From positions 85,324 through 149,323 of the forward strand of contig JALTWR010000008.1 of NCBI GenBank assembly GCA_027046965.1: a stretch of 64,000 nucleotides of DNA, given 5' to 3'. Of the stretch, positions 51,514-62,631 are shown one piece after another. Positions within the stretch are counted from its first letter, which is position 1; each line of letters opens with the position of its first letter. The stretch comes from Candidatus Altimarinota bacterium (GTDB lineage: Bacteria > Patescibacteriota > Gracilibacteria > Absconditabacterales > Absconditicoccaceae). Below the pieces are notes generated by a model that saw only the letters and a program-made list of their open reading frames with translations, was not told the origin of the DNA and did not search any database. Position numbers and translations under genes: made by a program.

Positions 51514-53031
51514 ATGTTTTCTAAAATAATACAAGTAATAGCCAACCAGTGGCTGGGAATTTTGCTGGTATCACTTTTTGTATTAGGATTTTTAATAGGC
51601 AAATACTGGATAGAAAAATCTTTGGCAAAAAAAATTAAATCTTATGAGAAGAAGGAAGCTGAATTGGAAAATCGTAAAGAACAAGTGATCAAAAAGGCAG
51701 AGCAGCAAGCAGAGCAGATCATTAAAAGGGCTGAAAAAGAAATAGATAAAAGAATGGCATTTTTGAAGCAGATGGAGGAGAATCTTATTAAAAAAGAAGG
51801 TAGATTAGAAAAAAAGGAGGAGTTTTTGGATGCGGAAAAGGCAAGAATTGAAGTGTTGCAAAAGGATTTGGAAGAACTCAAAAGCAAAGAAATAGAGAAA
51901 TTATCAGAAATTACCGATATGGATATAAATGAAGCCAAAGAACTACTTTTAAAAAAGGTTGAAGAACAATATCAGCAAGATATATTAAGCTATATAAATA
52001 AACTCAAGGAAGATCTCGCTCAAAATGCTAAACAGGTGGCAGCAGATACTATTTCAAAGGCATTGCCCAAGGTGGCTCCAGAATATGTAGGGGAGTTTAC
52101 TGCTATTATGGTGGACTTGCCAAATGAAGAAATGAAATGAAAAATAATAGGTAGAGAGTGAAGGAATATTTCATTTTTTGAAAAAGTTTTGTGAGTTGAA
52201 ATATTGATAGATGATACTCCTCAAGTTGTTAAGGTGGTGTCTCATGATCCTCAAAAGCGTTTTGTGGCTCAAAAAGTTTTGGAGAAACTTATAAAGAGTT
52301 GAAGAATAAATCCTGTTTATATAGAGGAGACATACAATAAGGTTATGGAGGAATTCGAAGATTTTGTGTTTGAAAAATGAAAAGAGGCCTTGTCTATACT
52401 TTGATTGCCAAAAATGCATCCTGAACTTACAAAAATGATATGAAAAATGTTTTTTAGGTATTCTTATGGACAAAATTTATGGCAACATAGTATTGAAGTA
52501 GCACAACTTTCAGCAGCTATAGCATCTGAACTTGGGCTAGATCCTAGCTTGGCTAAAAAAGCCGGGCTTTTTCATGATATAGGGAAAGTGGCTGAAAATT
52601 CTCATGAGGGACATACCAGGATATGAGCTGATATTTTGAGAAAGTTTAAGATGGATGAGGTGATAGTAAACACTGCAGAGGGGCATCACTTTGATGTGCC
52701 TTTGATAAGTCCTATTTGATATGTGGTAGTGGCAGCAGATGGTATTTCTGCATCTCGCCCTGGTGCTAGATTTGATACCAGAGAAATATTTATAGAAAGG
52801 ATGAGAGAGTTGGAAAATTTGGTAAATACTACATCTTGAGTAAAAAAATCTCATATAATGCAGGCTTGAAGAGAAATTATGGTATTTGTTGATCCTCAAC
52901 AAGTAAATGATCTAGAACTAGAAAAAACTGCTCAAGAGATATGACAGAAAATTGAAGAACAACTTGAATTCCCTGGTATTATAAGGGTGGTTGTAATTAG
53001 GGAATCAAAGGTTACCTCCTATGTAAGATAA
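51514..53031 (+). CDS. rny: ribonuclease Y
   Basis: A 505-residue membrane-anchored endoribonuclease that starts mRNA decay. It has one N-terminal TM helix ([19 protein letters not shown]), a long coiled coil (about residues 30-165), a KH domain ([20 protein letters not shown], then [10 protein letters not shown]; several Gly are TGA), and an HD domain ([20 protein letters not shown], then [10 protein letters not shown], then AEGHHFD). The C-terminal domain ends [14 protein letters not shown]. All match RNase Y in order and in length. Confidence 0.96.
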
Positions 53032-53052
53032 GTTTAAATATAATGCAAACAG

Positions 53053-54024
53053 ATGTTTCCTTATATAGATTTGTTATGCTGTAGTTTAAAAGCAGAAATT
53101 ATAGGGATAATCCTTTCTTTCTTTGTATTTTTGTGGGTCAGCTGGGTATTTAGTAAAGCTTTAGGTCTTAATTATCTTAAGTTAGTAAGTCTTCTTTATT
53201 TGTTTTTGATTTTCCCCTATCTGCTTGGAAGGTGGATGGATATGGCACTAACATATAAAATAATAATTCCAACTTCAATAAAACAGCTTTTGGGGTTGTT
53301 TTTTTCAGCTGATTTGTGATTTAATTTGGTTGGAGTGGTAATAGGTTTTTTGGTAGCTTTAGTGATTTTTTTGAGGTTTTCTACTTCCAAAGGTGAGATG
53401 AAAAAGTGGATTGATGCTATAGTATATTCTTTTTTTATAGCAGCTTTTGTTATGGGGATATTTTTAACTCTAGGAGATAATTTTTATGGTCGTGTGACAG
53501 ATTCTTTTTGGGGCATAAGTTCCTTTGAGCCATCATCCAATATTTATGGAATGAAAGTTTATCCGGTATGACTGTTCATCTCTCTTTTGTCCTTGATTGT
53601 ATTTATAATAGGTATTAGTATATTGCACTTTAAAAAAAGAGCTTGATGGGGGTGGTTTATGTTTTTGATCTGGCTGATAGGGATAAATGTTGTCTATGTT
53701 TATGTGTTTTATAGTAGGCAATGAATTTTGATTATTGGAGAATGAATGACTACAGCATTTTTGTGGTTAGTATGACTTTTGATAGGGCTTATAGGTTTTG
53801 CACTAGTAAGTAAAAAATTGCAATGAGTGGGATTGGGATTAGTGGTGCTACTTTTAGTGGCTTATTTGTATTTTTGGTATAGCTTTGTGAAACTTTTGAA
53901 TCAACAATTTATAAATCAAGCTATTGGCTTTGGATGATATTCTTTTGATTTAGTAAATTATGTTACTATAATAATAGCTCTCTGGATGATATTATTTTAC
54001 TTACGCCATCTTAAATGAAATTAA
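53053..54024 (+). CDS. polytopic membrane protein, Lgt-like
   Basis: A 323-residue protein with seven to eight TM helices. One region, LTLGDNFYGRVTDSFWGISS followed later by MKVYPVGLFISLLSLIVF, resembles the prolipoprotein diacylglyceryl transferase pattern GN-ingE-fGR-td-pwg...HP-qLYe. The catalytic His and Arg are not clearly placed, so it is either a divergent Lgt or an unrelated membrane protein. It starts 22 bases after rny. Its 3' end overlaps the next gene by 10 bases. Confidence 0.45.
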
Positions 54025-55571
54025 AGTTTGGCTCCAAAGATAGCGTTTATAAGATTTTTTCTTCACTAGAAAAACTTATACCTGGTAAAATGGTATATAT
54101 TTTTATAGATGAAGATAATCCTATATTTGATAATATCTGGCGATGACTCCAGATTAAAGAATTATTGGGTTCAAAAAATATAAAATATGCCTTTGTTCCA
54201 TTAAACAAAGCTCAGCAAAGATATTACCAGGAGGCTGGGTTGAATATTCAAGATCAGACCTCTACTCCTTCTTGGCGACAAAAGTTAGTAGATATCCTTT
54301 TTGTTGTGGGTTCCAGACAAAAAGAGTTAATTTTGTCTCGTAGCAGCAAAGGAGCTTATTTTATATTATTCATAGAATTATTAGCTATTTTTTTGGGTGT
54401 GAGATATATCTGGAACATATTGAATACTTCTGCAGTTGTGCTTGTTAAACCTGCTTATGAAGTAAAGCATTATGTTTATCCATTTGTTTATTATGATAAC
54501 ACTTTAAATATTGATAAACTTATTCCTGCTGAAGAAAAGATATATGTCCCTTATTATACTTGATCCTTTGAATATGAGCAAGCTTTGTCAATTCCTACCC
54601 AGGATATTAAATATCTTTCAAAACAAGCTGAAGGTGTCCTTAAAATTTATAACTATACTCCAAAATCTTATCCTTTGAGAGCCACTACAAGGTTTGTTAC
54701 CAGAGATGGGTTGGTATTTAGGAGTAAGCATTGGGTTAATGTGCCATCAGGTACCCCAGCTAATCCAGGTATAGCATATGTGGAAGTTAGAGCAGATGAA
54801 GTAGACGAGCAGGGTAATGTAATCTGAGCAAGATGAAATATTTCTACGGGTGAAGTCTTGTATATTAAAAATCTTTGACAAAGTCTTTTTGAAAAAAAGA
54901 TAGTAGCGTATCCCACTAAATCTTTTCAATGATGAGAAACTCAAAAAGTTGGTACTGTTACAACATGAGATATAGCTAATCTAAAAAAACTTATTGAATC
55001 CAGATTTCAAAAAAATCTCAAAAAAATAATAAAGGCCCATCTTAGGGCCAACACTGATCAAATATCTTTGCCGGTGTCATTGGCTGACTATAAAATCAAA
55101 AGATGGGATATACAAACTCCTCTTAATTCTAATCAAGGGGAAGTTAAATGAGTTGGAGTGTTTGAAGTTTCTTACAAATATATAAACTCGGATGATTTTA
55201 GAGCTGCAGTGGACAAATATCTTATGCAGAGGCCTTCTGAAGTATTTAAAGTCGTTAGAATCTCCACATCTGATGTACAATTTTTGGATATTCAAGATTG
55301 GAGTGAAGATTTCAATTTGCCTCCATACAAAGTACTGAGAATATTCACCGATTTTAAGATAATTGCCGGTTATGATTTTAAAAGAGATACCAATTTTATA
55401 AAAGAAGCGATCAAGGAAAAGATTAAAGGGAAAACAGCCAAAGAGGCAGTTGATATAATTAGAAAGGATTTTTGAGATCAAATAGATAGTGTTTGGATTA
55501 AGATTTCTCCTCCTTGGTATGATCAGCTTCCACAGCTCAAATCAAGGATTTATTTTAAGGAGCAAAAGTAA
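54015..55571 (+). CDS. membrane-anchored baseplate J-like protein
   Basis: A 518-residue protein: cytosolic N-terminus of about 110 residues with an FIDEDNPIFDNIW segment, one TM helix (AYFILFIELLAIFLGVRYIW), then a large outside region. That region has ATTRFVTRDGLVFRSKHWVN, then VPSGTPANPGIAYVEVRADE, and a C-terminal repeat GKTAKEAVDIIRKDFGDQID followed by PPWYDQLPQLKSRIYF. This matches by eye a protein type common in candidate-phylum bacteria and often labelled baseplate J/gp47-like. No phage genes surround it. It starts inside the 3' end of the Lgt-like gene. Confidence 0.55.
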
Positions 55572-55577
55572 TCAGGA

Positions 55578-56852
55578 ATGAAAAACTTGTATAAGGTTAT
55601 TGTGTTTTTTGGATTGCTCGCATTAGGATATATGAATTTTTTGAATCATAAATTTTCATATAGAGCTTGAAACACTCGATTGTCAAAAGCATATTCTGGC
55701 AACGATTATGTAAGTTTTTATTTCAATTCTTTTTCCCAGCCTATCTATCTACGAGAGGATACTGCTTTGCTAGCTTATATGGATCAATGCCATCAGCGTA
55801 AAAAAAATTGTATATTTGTCCCCTTTCAACAGAGCTTAGCAGATGGCATATGGATCTGATCTATCCAATATGTTTGAGAGTCTTTGGCCAAATTCAAGGC
55901 TAAAGGGCTTTATGGGTATCTTCAAAACCTCACCACCTTTGCTCCTTATTGGATAGCACCTTATGAATTTGGACAACTTTTGCTCCCTATCAGTGATACC
56001 TATAGGAAATCTATTTCTACCAAAGAAGACATACAACTTTCTTACAGGCAAGCTATTCAAATAGGTGATAAGGGGATTAACTTTAATTGTGATAAAAAGA
56101 AAATTTCTGATATAGTTAGTTTGCCCAACGACAAATTTGTCAAAGCCATCACTACTAAAAATGAAGTTTGGGAAGGTCTAAAAAATCCTTGCAGAAGTTA
56201 TCGTATTCCTTATTTACATGCTTTTAATCGATTTTACTATCTAAAGGATGCAGATCAAGCCTATAAATACTACAAAATCTCTGCATTTAACGAAGATGCT
56301 CCTAAGGCGGCGTTAAATATGGCATGAGTAGTTCAGAGTAGATTATGATATCATGACAAAGCATTAAATTTGTGGTTTGATCGTTTTGTGAGTTTCGGCG
56401 AAAAATTGTCAGGTAGTCGTAATTTTGAATTTGATTTAGAGCAAGCTCAAAGAGCTTATAAAAAAATTATTTATGAAATAGAGTTAATTTTACTTAATGA
56501 TGCTTCAAATATAGCTAGTGGTGATGTTAAGCATGATTTTGGAAGATTAGTCCAACTGGGATATATTAGACAAGCTGTTAATAATAAAATGCAACAATGT
56601 ATGCCTTACTGGCAACAACATATTGACCTGCTTAGGGAAAAAAATATTCTTAAGTTGGCAGGCAAGTTAAAGGATATCCCTTTGAATAGACGTTTTTGCC
56701 TGATGCTTTGAAGGGCTATTGAAGAAGGGTTTATAGATATTAATGATGGATATGTTTATTTCCCTTTTGCCAAAGAAGAGGAGCGTCGGGGGTATTATTG
56801 GGATGAAGAATTTGGAGACCGATTCCCTTATTTATATCCTGAGAATAAATAA
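55578..56852 (+). CDS. secreted or anchored protein with TPR-like region
   Basis: A 424-residue protein with a hydrophobic N-terminus (LYKVIVFFGLLALGYMNFLN) acting as signal or anchor. The rest is rich in Tyr, Lys and Asp; the stretch RFYYLKDADQAYKYYKISAF with later DAPKAALNMAGVVQSRLGYH resembles tetratricopeptide repeats. There are Cys pairs (CHQRKKNC) that might form disulfides outside. I do not recognise a specific family. It belongs to an operon of envelope proteins and its stop overlaps the next start (TAATG). Confidence 0.65.
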
Positions 56853-57106
56853 TGTTAAAGTACTTATTAATTGGCATTGTATGAATAGCATTGGTAGTTG
56901 CATTTGTAATATATAATCCTAACTTGGATATATGATTGCCAGAGATCAAAAAGCAATCTCAATATTGAATTCCCAAGGAGATCAGAAGCATTTATTCCTT
57001 GCCAGTAGATTGTACTAAATTAGATCTTAGGGGATACAAGTCTATGTCTGGCAAAATAATGTATTATGATTCAGGAGCACTTTTACAATTATGGCTAGAT
57101 AAATAA
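56852..57106 (+). CDS. small membrane-anchored hypothetical protein
   Basis: An 84-residue protein with an N-terminal TM helix (MLKYLLIGIVGIALVVAFVI) and a short outside part containing SLPVDCTKLDLRGYKSMSGK. It is not recognised. It starts on the stop of the previous gene (TAATG) and its own stop overlaps the next start in the same way, so it is tightly coupled in the operon. Confidence 0.65.
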
Positions 57107-57411
57107 TGAAAAAAGCTTTATCAAACTTGATGTTTTTACTTATATGATTTTTGCTTGGCTATACTTTTAGTATGGTAAATGTGTATTCTCTGGTTAAAAA
57201 GATTAACTTTGAAGATGTTAACATCTCTCTTTCTGGAGTGAATGCTGATCTACTAAAAGAGATGGTAGTTTTTTCATGATGAACTATCCAGATAGATCAA
57301 CACAAGTGGCAACAGTGGCTTTCTGGCCAAAAACAACAGATTGTTGATCAACTCAAAGAGCAGCTAAAAGAATACTTAATGAATCAACTTAATAGTTTAA
57401 TCTCTAAATAA
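57106..57411 (+). CDS. small membrane-anchored hypothetical protein
   Basis: A 101-residue protein with one N-terminal TM helix (LSNLMFLLIGFLLGYTFSMV) and a Gln/Lys-rich helical tail (SGQKQQIVDQLKEQLKEYLM). Several Gly are TGA. It is not recognised. It lies between another small anchored protein and the MoxR ATPase, with TAATG coupling at its start. Confidence 0.65.
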
Positions 57412-57419
57412 AAACATAA

Positions 57420-58559
57420 ATGGATTGATTGTTAGTAATCGTAGGAGTGCTTATATTGATAATTAGCATTGTCTTGATATATTTAACCTTTTTGTCTTCT
57501 TCAGATCAAGAGGATAAGCTTCTTTCAAAAGTGTCAAATAATATCTTAGATGATGAGATAAAATCAGCTGTTTTGCTTTCTCAAAAGAGTGGGGAAGGTG
57601 GAGATTTTGAAAAAGGACTTGCACAAGTTCAGATAACACATCCTGTCTTTTGAAATTTAAAGGAGCATCTTCATAAATATATAATCTGACAAGACGAGTT
57701 TGTAAATTCTTTGTTAATCGGCATTTTGAGTTCTAATCATATTTTGGTAGAGTGAGTGCCTGGGCTGGCTAAAACGAAGACTTTGGAAGTTTTAACTAGA
57801 TTGTTAAAATTGGACTTTAAAAGGCTACAATTTACTCCTGATATGCTCCCTTCAGATATTATTGGGACCCAGGTATTTAATCTTAAAACCCAGGAATTCA
57901 AGATACAAAAATGACCAGTATTCACAAATATTTTGTTGGCGGATGAGATAAATAGAACCACCCCCAAAGTTCAATCTGCTCTTTTGGAAGCAATGCAGGA
58001 GAAAAAAGTTAATATAGGTGGAGAAGAATTTGATCTTCCAGATCCTTTTTTTGTTTTGGCTACTCAAAACCCTATTGAACAAGAATGAACTTATTCTTTG
58101 CCAGAGGCACAAATTGATAGATTTATGTTCAAGGTGTTGGTTGATTATCCTAGTTTTGAACAGGAGGTCAAAATATTGGAAAAAGCCAATGAAGATATTG
58201 AACTAATTAAGCCTATAATATGAGTTGAAGAAATATTCCAGGCTAAAAAAGAAATGGAATTAATCAATGTCCCAGCTCAACTCAAGAGATATATAATTGG
58301 ATTGGTTAGGGCTACTCGTGTATTGGGTGATTATGTATTGTTGTGAGCTTCTCCAAGGGGGGAGATCGCAATATATCAATCTGCAAAAACTTTGGCTTAC
58401 CTTAAATGAAAAAAAGAAGTAGAAGTAGATGATATTCGTCAAGTTGCACTAAGTTCTCTAAGGCACAGGTTAATCTTGTCCCCACAAGCTGAAGTAGAGG
58501 GGCTCAAAGCAGATGATCTATTGATGCAAGTGTTACCTAAGGTGCCTACTATGATTTAG
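57420..58559 (+). CDS. MoxR-family AAA+ ATPase with N-terminal membrane anchor
   Basis: A 379-residue AAA+ ATPase of the MoxR type. Walker A is [17 protein letters not shown] (family GxPGxGKT, with Ala in place of the second Gly), Walker B is [20 protein letters not shown], and sensor blocks follow: [20 protein letters not shown] and [10 protein letters not shown]. It has an unusual N-terminal TM helix ([19 protein letters not shown]), which places it at the membrane. MoxR proteins assist assembly of complexes with VWA-domain partners; none is seen adjacent. It ends the envelope operon that began at 53 kb. Confidence 0.9.
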
Positions 58560-58577
58560 TGGTTTGAAACAAAATTG

Positions 58578-58605
58578 TTGATTTTCATTTTGATTATAGT
58601 ATAGT
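58578..58605 (+). promoter_or_regulatory. predicted promoter before the PH-domain gene
   Basis: TTGATT at 58578-58583, 16-base spacer, TATAGT at 58600-58605, 31 bases before ATG 58637. Confidence 0.45.
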
Positions 58606-58636
58606 TTGACAAATTTAATTTTTTCATCTCAACCTC

Positions 58637-59230
58637 ATGAAGCTATTTTCTAACTTTGATACCACATATCACATAAAAGTTTTTAACAAGGCCAAAAAAG
58701 AATATTGAAAAGATAAGGTTTTGATGGTGCAAAGGGATAAGATATATTTTGTTTTAAATGTTTTAATGCCTCTGTTAAGTTTTTTTATTTTGTTCTTGCT
58801 ATTTTTGATCATCGCTTTAGTTTGGGATTGGGGAGGTATAGGTAATAAAATAAAATGGGCTCTTTTTTGGATAGTGTTTGGACCAGGGTTTTTAATCGTA
58901 GCTTGAAGGGCATTGAGGAAATATATTGACTACAAGCTTGACTTTGCTCTTATAACTCCTTATCAGGTTAGCTTTTATAATCAACAGGGAATTTTTTCAC
59001 GTCAACTAAGAACGTTGGATGTGGATAAAATCAAGACCATAACAGTTGAAAAAGCAGGACTTTTGAGAAGTCTATTTAATTTTTGAAGTATTGTGTTTTT
59101 GTCTGAGGGGGATATGGATGGTAGATGAAGTTGAATGCTTAATTATATACATGCTCCAGAAAAGCTAAAAGAAAAAATAAAGGATATTATCAGAATTTAT
59201 GATCAAACGGAAGGTCAATGAGCAAACTAG
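58637..59230 (+). CDS. membrane protein with bacterial PH-like domain
   Basis: A 197-residue protein with two TM helices (FVLNVLMPLLSFFILFLLFL and WALFWIVFGPGFLIVAG) followed by a domain reading LDFALITPYQVSFYNQQGIF, then RQLRTLDVDKIKTITVEKAG and FNFGSIVFLSEGDMDG. This is the bPH2/YdbS-like pattern (iitn-rv...ls-r---vpl-kI-dv). With TGA as Gly the frame runs past the standard-code stop at 59219 to TAG 59228, overlapping the hsp20 start by 13 bases. Function is unknown. Confidence 0.75.
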
Positions 59231-59565
59231 ATGGAGTAGAGATCCCAACTGATGTTTGGGAGTCACCTCAAGAGATTGTTGTAATAATTCCTCTTGGGGG
59301 AGTAGAGAAATCTTCTTTGAAGGTAGCTTTGAAAAACCAAAAAATCATAATCGAGGGAGTAAGAAAAAAGCCAAAAATAGAAGATAAATTCAAACCAATC
59401 TTACAAGAGTGCTTTTGGGGACCATTTTTCAAGGAAATCACCTTGCCTTTGAATGTATATTTTGACAAGATTGTAGTTCAACTTTCAGCAGATAATGTTT
59501 TGAAAATAATTGTACCTAAAATTGCAATACCCAATGAAAAGGAGTTGGATATAGAGTTTATTTAA
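59218..59565 (+). CDS. small heat-shock protein, Hsp20/alpha-crystallin family
   Basis: A 115-residue ATP-independent chaperone. It begins near the alpha-crystallin domain: ESPQEIVVIIPLGGVEKSSL followed by KVALKNQKIIIEGVRKKPK (the family's lPGv-kedi-v-ve-n-L-I-geR), then ECFWGPFFKEITLPLNVYFD and VQLSADNVLKIIVPK, the A-x-nGvL motif region with Asn in place of Gly. It is short, with almost no N-terminal arm. Its ATG is inside the upstream gene. Confidence 0.85.
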   Translation: MSKLDGVEIPTDVWESPQEIVVIIPLGGVEKSSLKVALKNQKIIIEGVRKKPKIEDKFKPILQECFWGPFFKEITLPLNVYFDKIVVQLSADNVLKIIVPKIAIPNEKELDIEFI

Positions 59566-59622
59566 TTTTGATATTGACTTTGAAGCAGTTATTGTTATTT
59601 TCTTAAATGGGAGGTGATCGTG

Positions 59623-60144
59623 ATGAAAAAGTATCCCCAAGGTATAGTTTATGCGGCGGAGGTCTTGTCTTTTCTGAAGCAGAATTCATGTAGATGGTTT
59701 ACAGCATGGGAATTGTATCATTTAATGGACCTTTCATTCTCCACAATTAAGGGAGCATTGGTAATACTAGTGAGAACAGAGCTTGTTAAGTTCAAGAAAG
59801 GTAGAATCAAAGGACACGTCTTATTAATTTGGCTGGGATTTTTGGGGGGAATTATGTTTTTCCCATTCTCCTTGGAAAGCAAATTGAGTATGCTAGGAGG
59901 GTGGGGATTTATGACTCTAATGGGGTGGCGTGAGATTGGGAGATTACCCAATCAGTATGTTTTTTGTAAGGATGATGAGAATAATAATGGCGATAACGGT
60001 GATGGTGAAGGGGAGCCGTTGGAAGAAATTATTAAAAGAGAATTGAAGCGGAGAGGGGTTTGTGTTGGTGAGGAAATGGAGCAGGAGCAACAAGCTCCCC
60101 GCCCGGGTAGACTACCATTACCTGAATCAACACCCATTAGCTAG
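59623..60144 (+). CDS. hypothetical protein with winged-helix-like start and one or two TM segments; codon use atypical
   Basis: A 173-residue protein: an N-terminal MKKYPQGIVYAAEVLSFLKQ followed by WFTAWELYHLMDLSFSTIKG and ALVILVRTELVKFKKGRIKG, which resembles a winged helix-turn-helix, then a hydrophobic part (HVLLIWLGFLGGIMFFPF) and an acidic, Asn/Asp/Gly-rich tail. Start ATG 59623 is set by a strong GGGAGGTG Shine-Dalgarno at 59609-59616, rare in this genome. All of its roughly 20 glycines are GGN, none TGA, and a GC-rich CCCGCCCGGG tract lies near the end. These traits suggest transfer from a standard-code bacterium. It is not otherwise recognised. Confidence 0.65.
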   Translation: MKKYPQGIVYAAEVLSFLKQNSCRWFTAWELYHLMDLSFSTIKGALVILVRTELVKFKKGRIKGHVLLIWLGFLGGIMFFPFSLESKLSMLGGWGFMTLMGWREIGRLPNQYVFCKDDENNNGDNGDGEGEPLEEIIKRELKRRGVCVGEEMEQEQQAPRPGRLPLPESTPIS

Positions 60145-60153
60145 ATTAGCTAG

Positions 60154-60180
60154 AGGGGATGTTTTCCTTCCCCTTTTATT
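60154..60180 (+). terminator. intrinsic terminator between converging genes
   Basis: AGGGGA at 60154-60159 pairs with TCCCCT at 60169-60174; loop of 9 bases, followed by TTTATTTTTG. It ends the atypical gene and lies at the 3' end of the convergent M23 gene. Confidence 0.6.
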
Positions 60181-62062
60181 TTTGTATTATTTTTTCTAAC
60201 ATAAATGCTGCTTCTGCCCTAGTTGCAGGTTTGTTTGGCTGGAAATATTGTTTTCCAAATTTATCTTTAAAAAATAACCCGTTTTGAGTCCACCGATTAA
60301 AAATATGGCTTTTGTCGGCGGGGATATCTTTGAAAAGCGGCTTGGTGATGTTGCTTTTGAGTCCAAAACTTTTTGACAACAATATTGCAATCTCTCATCT
60401 TGTTAGGGGTTTTGCACTGTAACGGCTAAGATTGTGTTTAATTCCTGCTAGATCTAGCCAGGTAGCAAAATCTTTTTCCTTGATAAACAAATTTGGGGCA
60501 AACTTGTTTTTTTGATATATGGTAATCTTACCTTTTTGCAAAAGATGTATTATGGATTGTGAATAAGCAGAATCAAAGATATCTATTGGGTAAGTGCCTT
60601 TGAGCTTTTTGTCGCTCATTATTTTTCAATTCGTTATTTGTATTGCTGGGCTACTAGACTGGGGCAAAAATTTGAATATTAATATACCTTTGTAAGTTTG
60701 TTGATAGTTAAAGGTTCTTTGAGATATAGTTGATATGCAATTTGATGTTTTTACAAATTTTATGAGTGCTTGCTTTTGAGAAGAGGGGGGCAGACATCCT
60801 TTTGCATCTACAAATTTAATTTGAAAATTTCCTTCCCAAGGTATGCCTATAAGTTTTTGCGAAAATTTACCAATAGGGACAGCTATCCCTATATTAAATT
60901 TGCCTAGAATTGGATTAGTAGGTAAAGTTAAGATTTTAAAGCGTTGGATTTGGTTTTGACTAGAACTATCATAAATATTAATTGAGATCTTTTTCAAGAC
61001 TACAGGACCTATCTCTAGTCTTACAGTAGCTTTTCAAGGTCTCAAAGCCTTGATTGTGACGAATCTTCACTGCTTTGGAATTATAAGTATCTTTGAAACA
61101 TTAGAACGAATATTGGATGTGGTCCCCACCCTTAATGTTCGAGGTAATTCTAATGTTTTGGGTTTACCGGTTTTTTTGTCGAATGCTTGGATAAAGATTT
61201 GGGTAGTGCCTCATTTTTTAAGAGCAATTGTATTTGTCTTAATGTGGAGAGAGTATCTTTTTAGATAGTCGTTGATTTGTTCTTTTAAAATTTGTTCTCT
61301 TGATTTAAAGGTATTTGGAGAAACTTTATGGGTTTGATAGGCTTTTTGAGAGACTTGACTAGGAGAAGAATTTTTGAGTTGGACTAGTAAAGCATTTGTT
61401 TGTTCCAAAAATAGGATGGGGTCCAATGTTTTAAATTTAACTTGATCTTGGCATTCGCCGTTATTTACAACTACTCCTGGGTCTCCTCAGCAATTGTAGT
61501 AATAGGGGTGAGAGTTAGTATGATTATCAAGATCTATTTGAAAATGAAGGTGATTTCCCCAGGCATATCAGCTGTTTCATATTTTGCCTATAATTTGTCA
61601 TTCTTTAACATTTTGTCATTTTTTAACTAATACTTTATCTAGATGAGCATAGTTAGAATATATGGTAGTACCATTGACGTTATGCTTGATTACTACTACA
61701 TTTCACCATCAATTGCTCCATCAGGCTTTAATGATCGTTCAGTTTCAAATTGCTAAAACTGGAGTTCATTTGGCACTAGCTATATCTACTCCAAGGTGTG
61801 ATCAATACCCGACATCTCGTCAATTTTTATAGGTAGCAGTCCATAAAACAGAGTATATAAGACGGTAAATATTATTTGATTTATAATAGTTGTAATTAGC
61901 ATTCTTAATTATAGGGAGTTTTATTTTACAGCTTGAAGGTAAAAGGTCTCGGTTCGCCAAATATTTGCAGCTTGGTTTAGCTACCTGAGAGACAGGATAG
62001 GTTCGTGCCAAAGTATGGGATATGGACAATATACTAATTAAAATTATCACGAATTTTTTCAT
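60176..62062 (-). CDS. secreted M23 metallopeptidase with SLH-like C-terminal repeats
   Basis: A 628-residue exported protein. A signal peptide (MKKFVIILISILSISHTLAR) is followed by an M23 (lysostaphin-type) domain: GSHLGVDIASAKGTPVLAIG, with H89 and D93, and GNHLHFQIDLD with H171 and H173, the zinc and catalytic residues. Such enzymes cleave peptidoglycan cross-bridges or stems. The middle (residues 225-480) has beta-rich segments like LPRTLRVGTTSNIRS. The C-terminus has two or three S-layer-homology-like repeats: PLFKDIPADKSHIFNRWTQN followed by FQPNKPATRAEAAFMLEKII. It probably works at the cell wall under an S-layer. Five pieces in the standard code merge in one frame through TGA-Gly. Confidence 0.85.
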
Positions 62063-62143
62063 TTTTGCTTATTTAATGTCTATATTTTATATTATAATCT
62101 AAGTTTGGAATTGTGTCAATATTGGATTGGCTTGTTTTATAAA

Positions 62144-62171
62144 TTGACAACAGCGCTTTTTTGGTTATACT
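62144..62171 (+). promoter_or_regulatory. predicted promoter for the small gene at 62.2 kb
   Basis: TTGACA at 62144-62149, a 16-base spacer, and TATACT at 62166-62171, about 30 bases before ATG 62202. The 139-base gap upstream of the gene holds nothing else obvious. Confidence 0.6.
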
Positions 62172-62201
62172 AAAGTATATGTTTTTTAAAATCTAATATA
62201 T

Positions 62202-62468
62202 ATGCTTATGGGAATTTCGTGGAATTCAGGGCCGGAAAAACATGAAGGAGAGATCCCTTCAGGTTCTAAAGTTTATAAGATTGCAAATAATACAGCAAAA
62301 AGATTGGGTAGCGTCTTGGATTGAGTATCAGAATTTTTATGATATCCTGGATGGGAATGTGTTAAGGCTATATGGAGGAACTTTTTGTCCAAAATGGGGA
62401 TAATTTTAGGGGCAGGAGGTGAAATACCACGTGGTTTGCCTTATGAGTGTAGAGAAAAGTTGAGGTAG
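62202..62468 (+). CDS. small hypothetical protein
   Basis: An 88-residue protein with no clear family (MLMGISWNSGPEKHEGEIPS, then VYKIANNTAKRLGSVLDGVS). It has two TGA-Gly codons, stops at TAG and has no signal peptide; a mild hydrophobic stretch lies near NFLSKMGIILGAGG. It has a good promoter but no Shine-Dalgarno. A second in-frame ATG at 62208 could be the start. It is a possible regulator or structural peptide, not assignable. Confidence 0.55.
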
Positions 62469-62577
62469 TGGTAATAGGAGTGAATTCTTTAGAGTTTTCC
62501 CTATAGGATTTTTTGTTTATGAAATTAAGTTGTTGAGAGAAGTGGTGCCATTTTTGTTATATTTAGAACATTTTCTC

Positions 62578-62605
62578 TTGACATTTATTTAGATGTTATT
62601 ACAAT
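62578..62605 (+). promoter_or_regulatory. predicted promoter for the lipoprotein gene
   Basis: TTGACA at 62578-62583, a 16-base spacer and TACAAT at 62600-62605, close to consensus. The Shine-Dalgarno follows within about 12 bases, giving a short leader. Confidence 0.6.
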
Positions 62606-62631
62606 AGTCAATGCGAAAGGGGGGGATGATG

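Noticed and set aside
54015..55571. Prophage (baseplate J-like protein)
   Set aside because: No other phage genes nearby; the protein has a TM anchor and an envelope-operon context.
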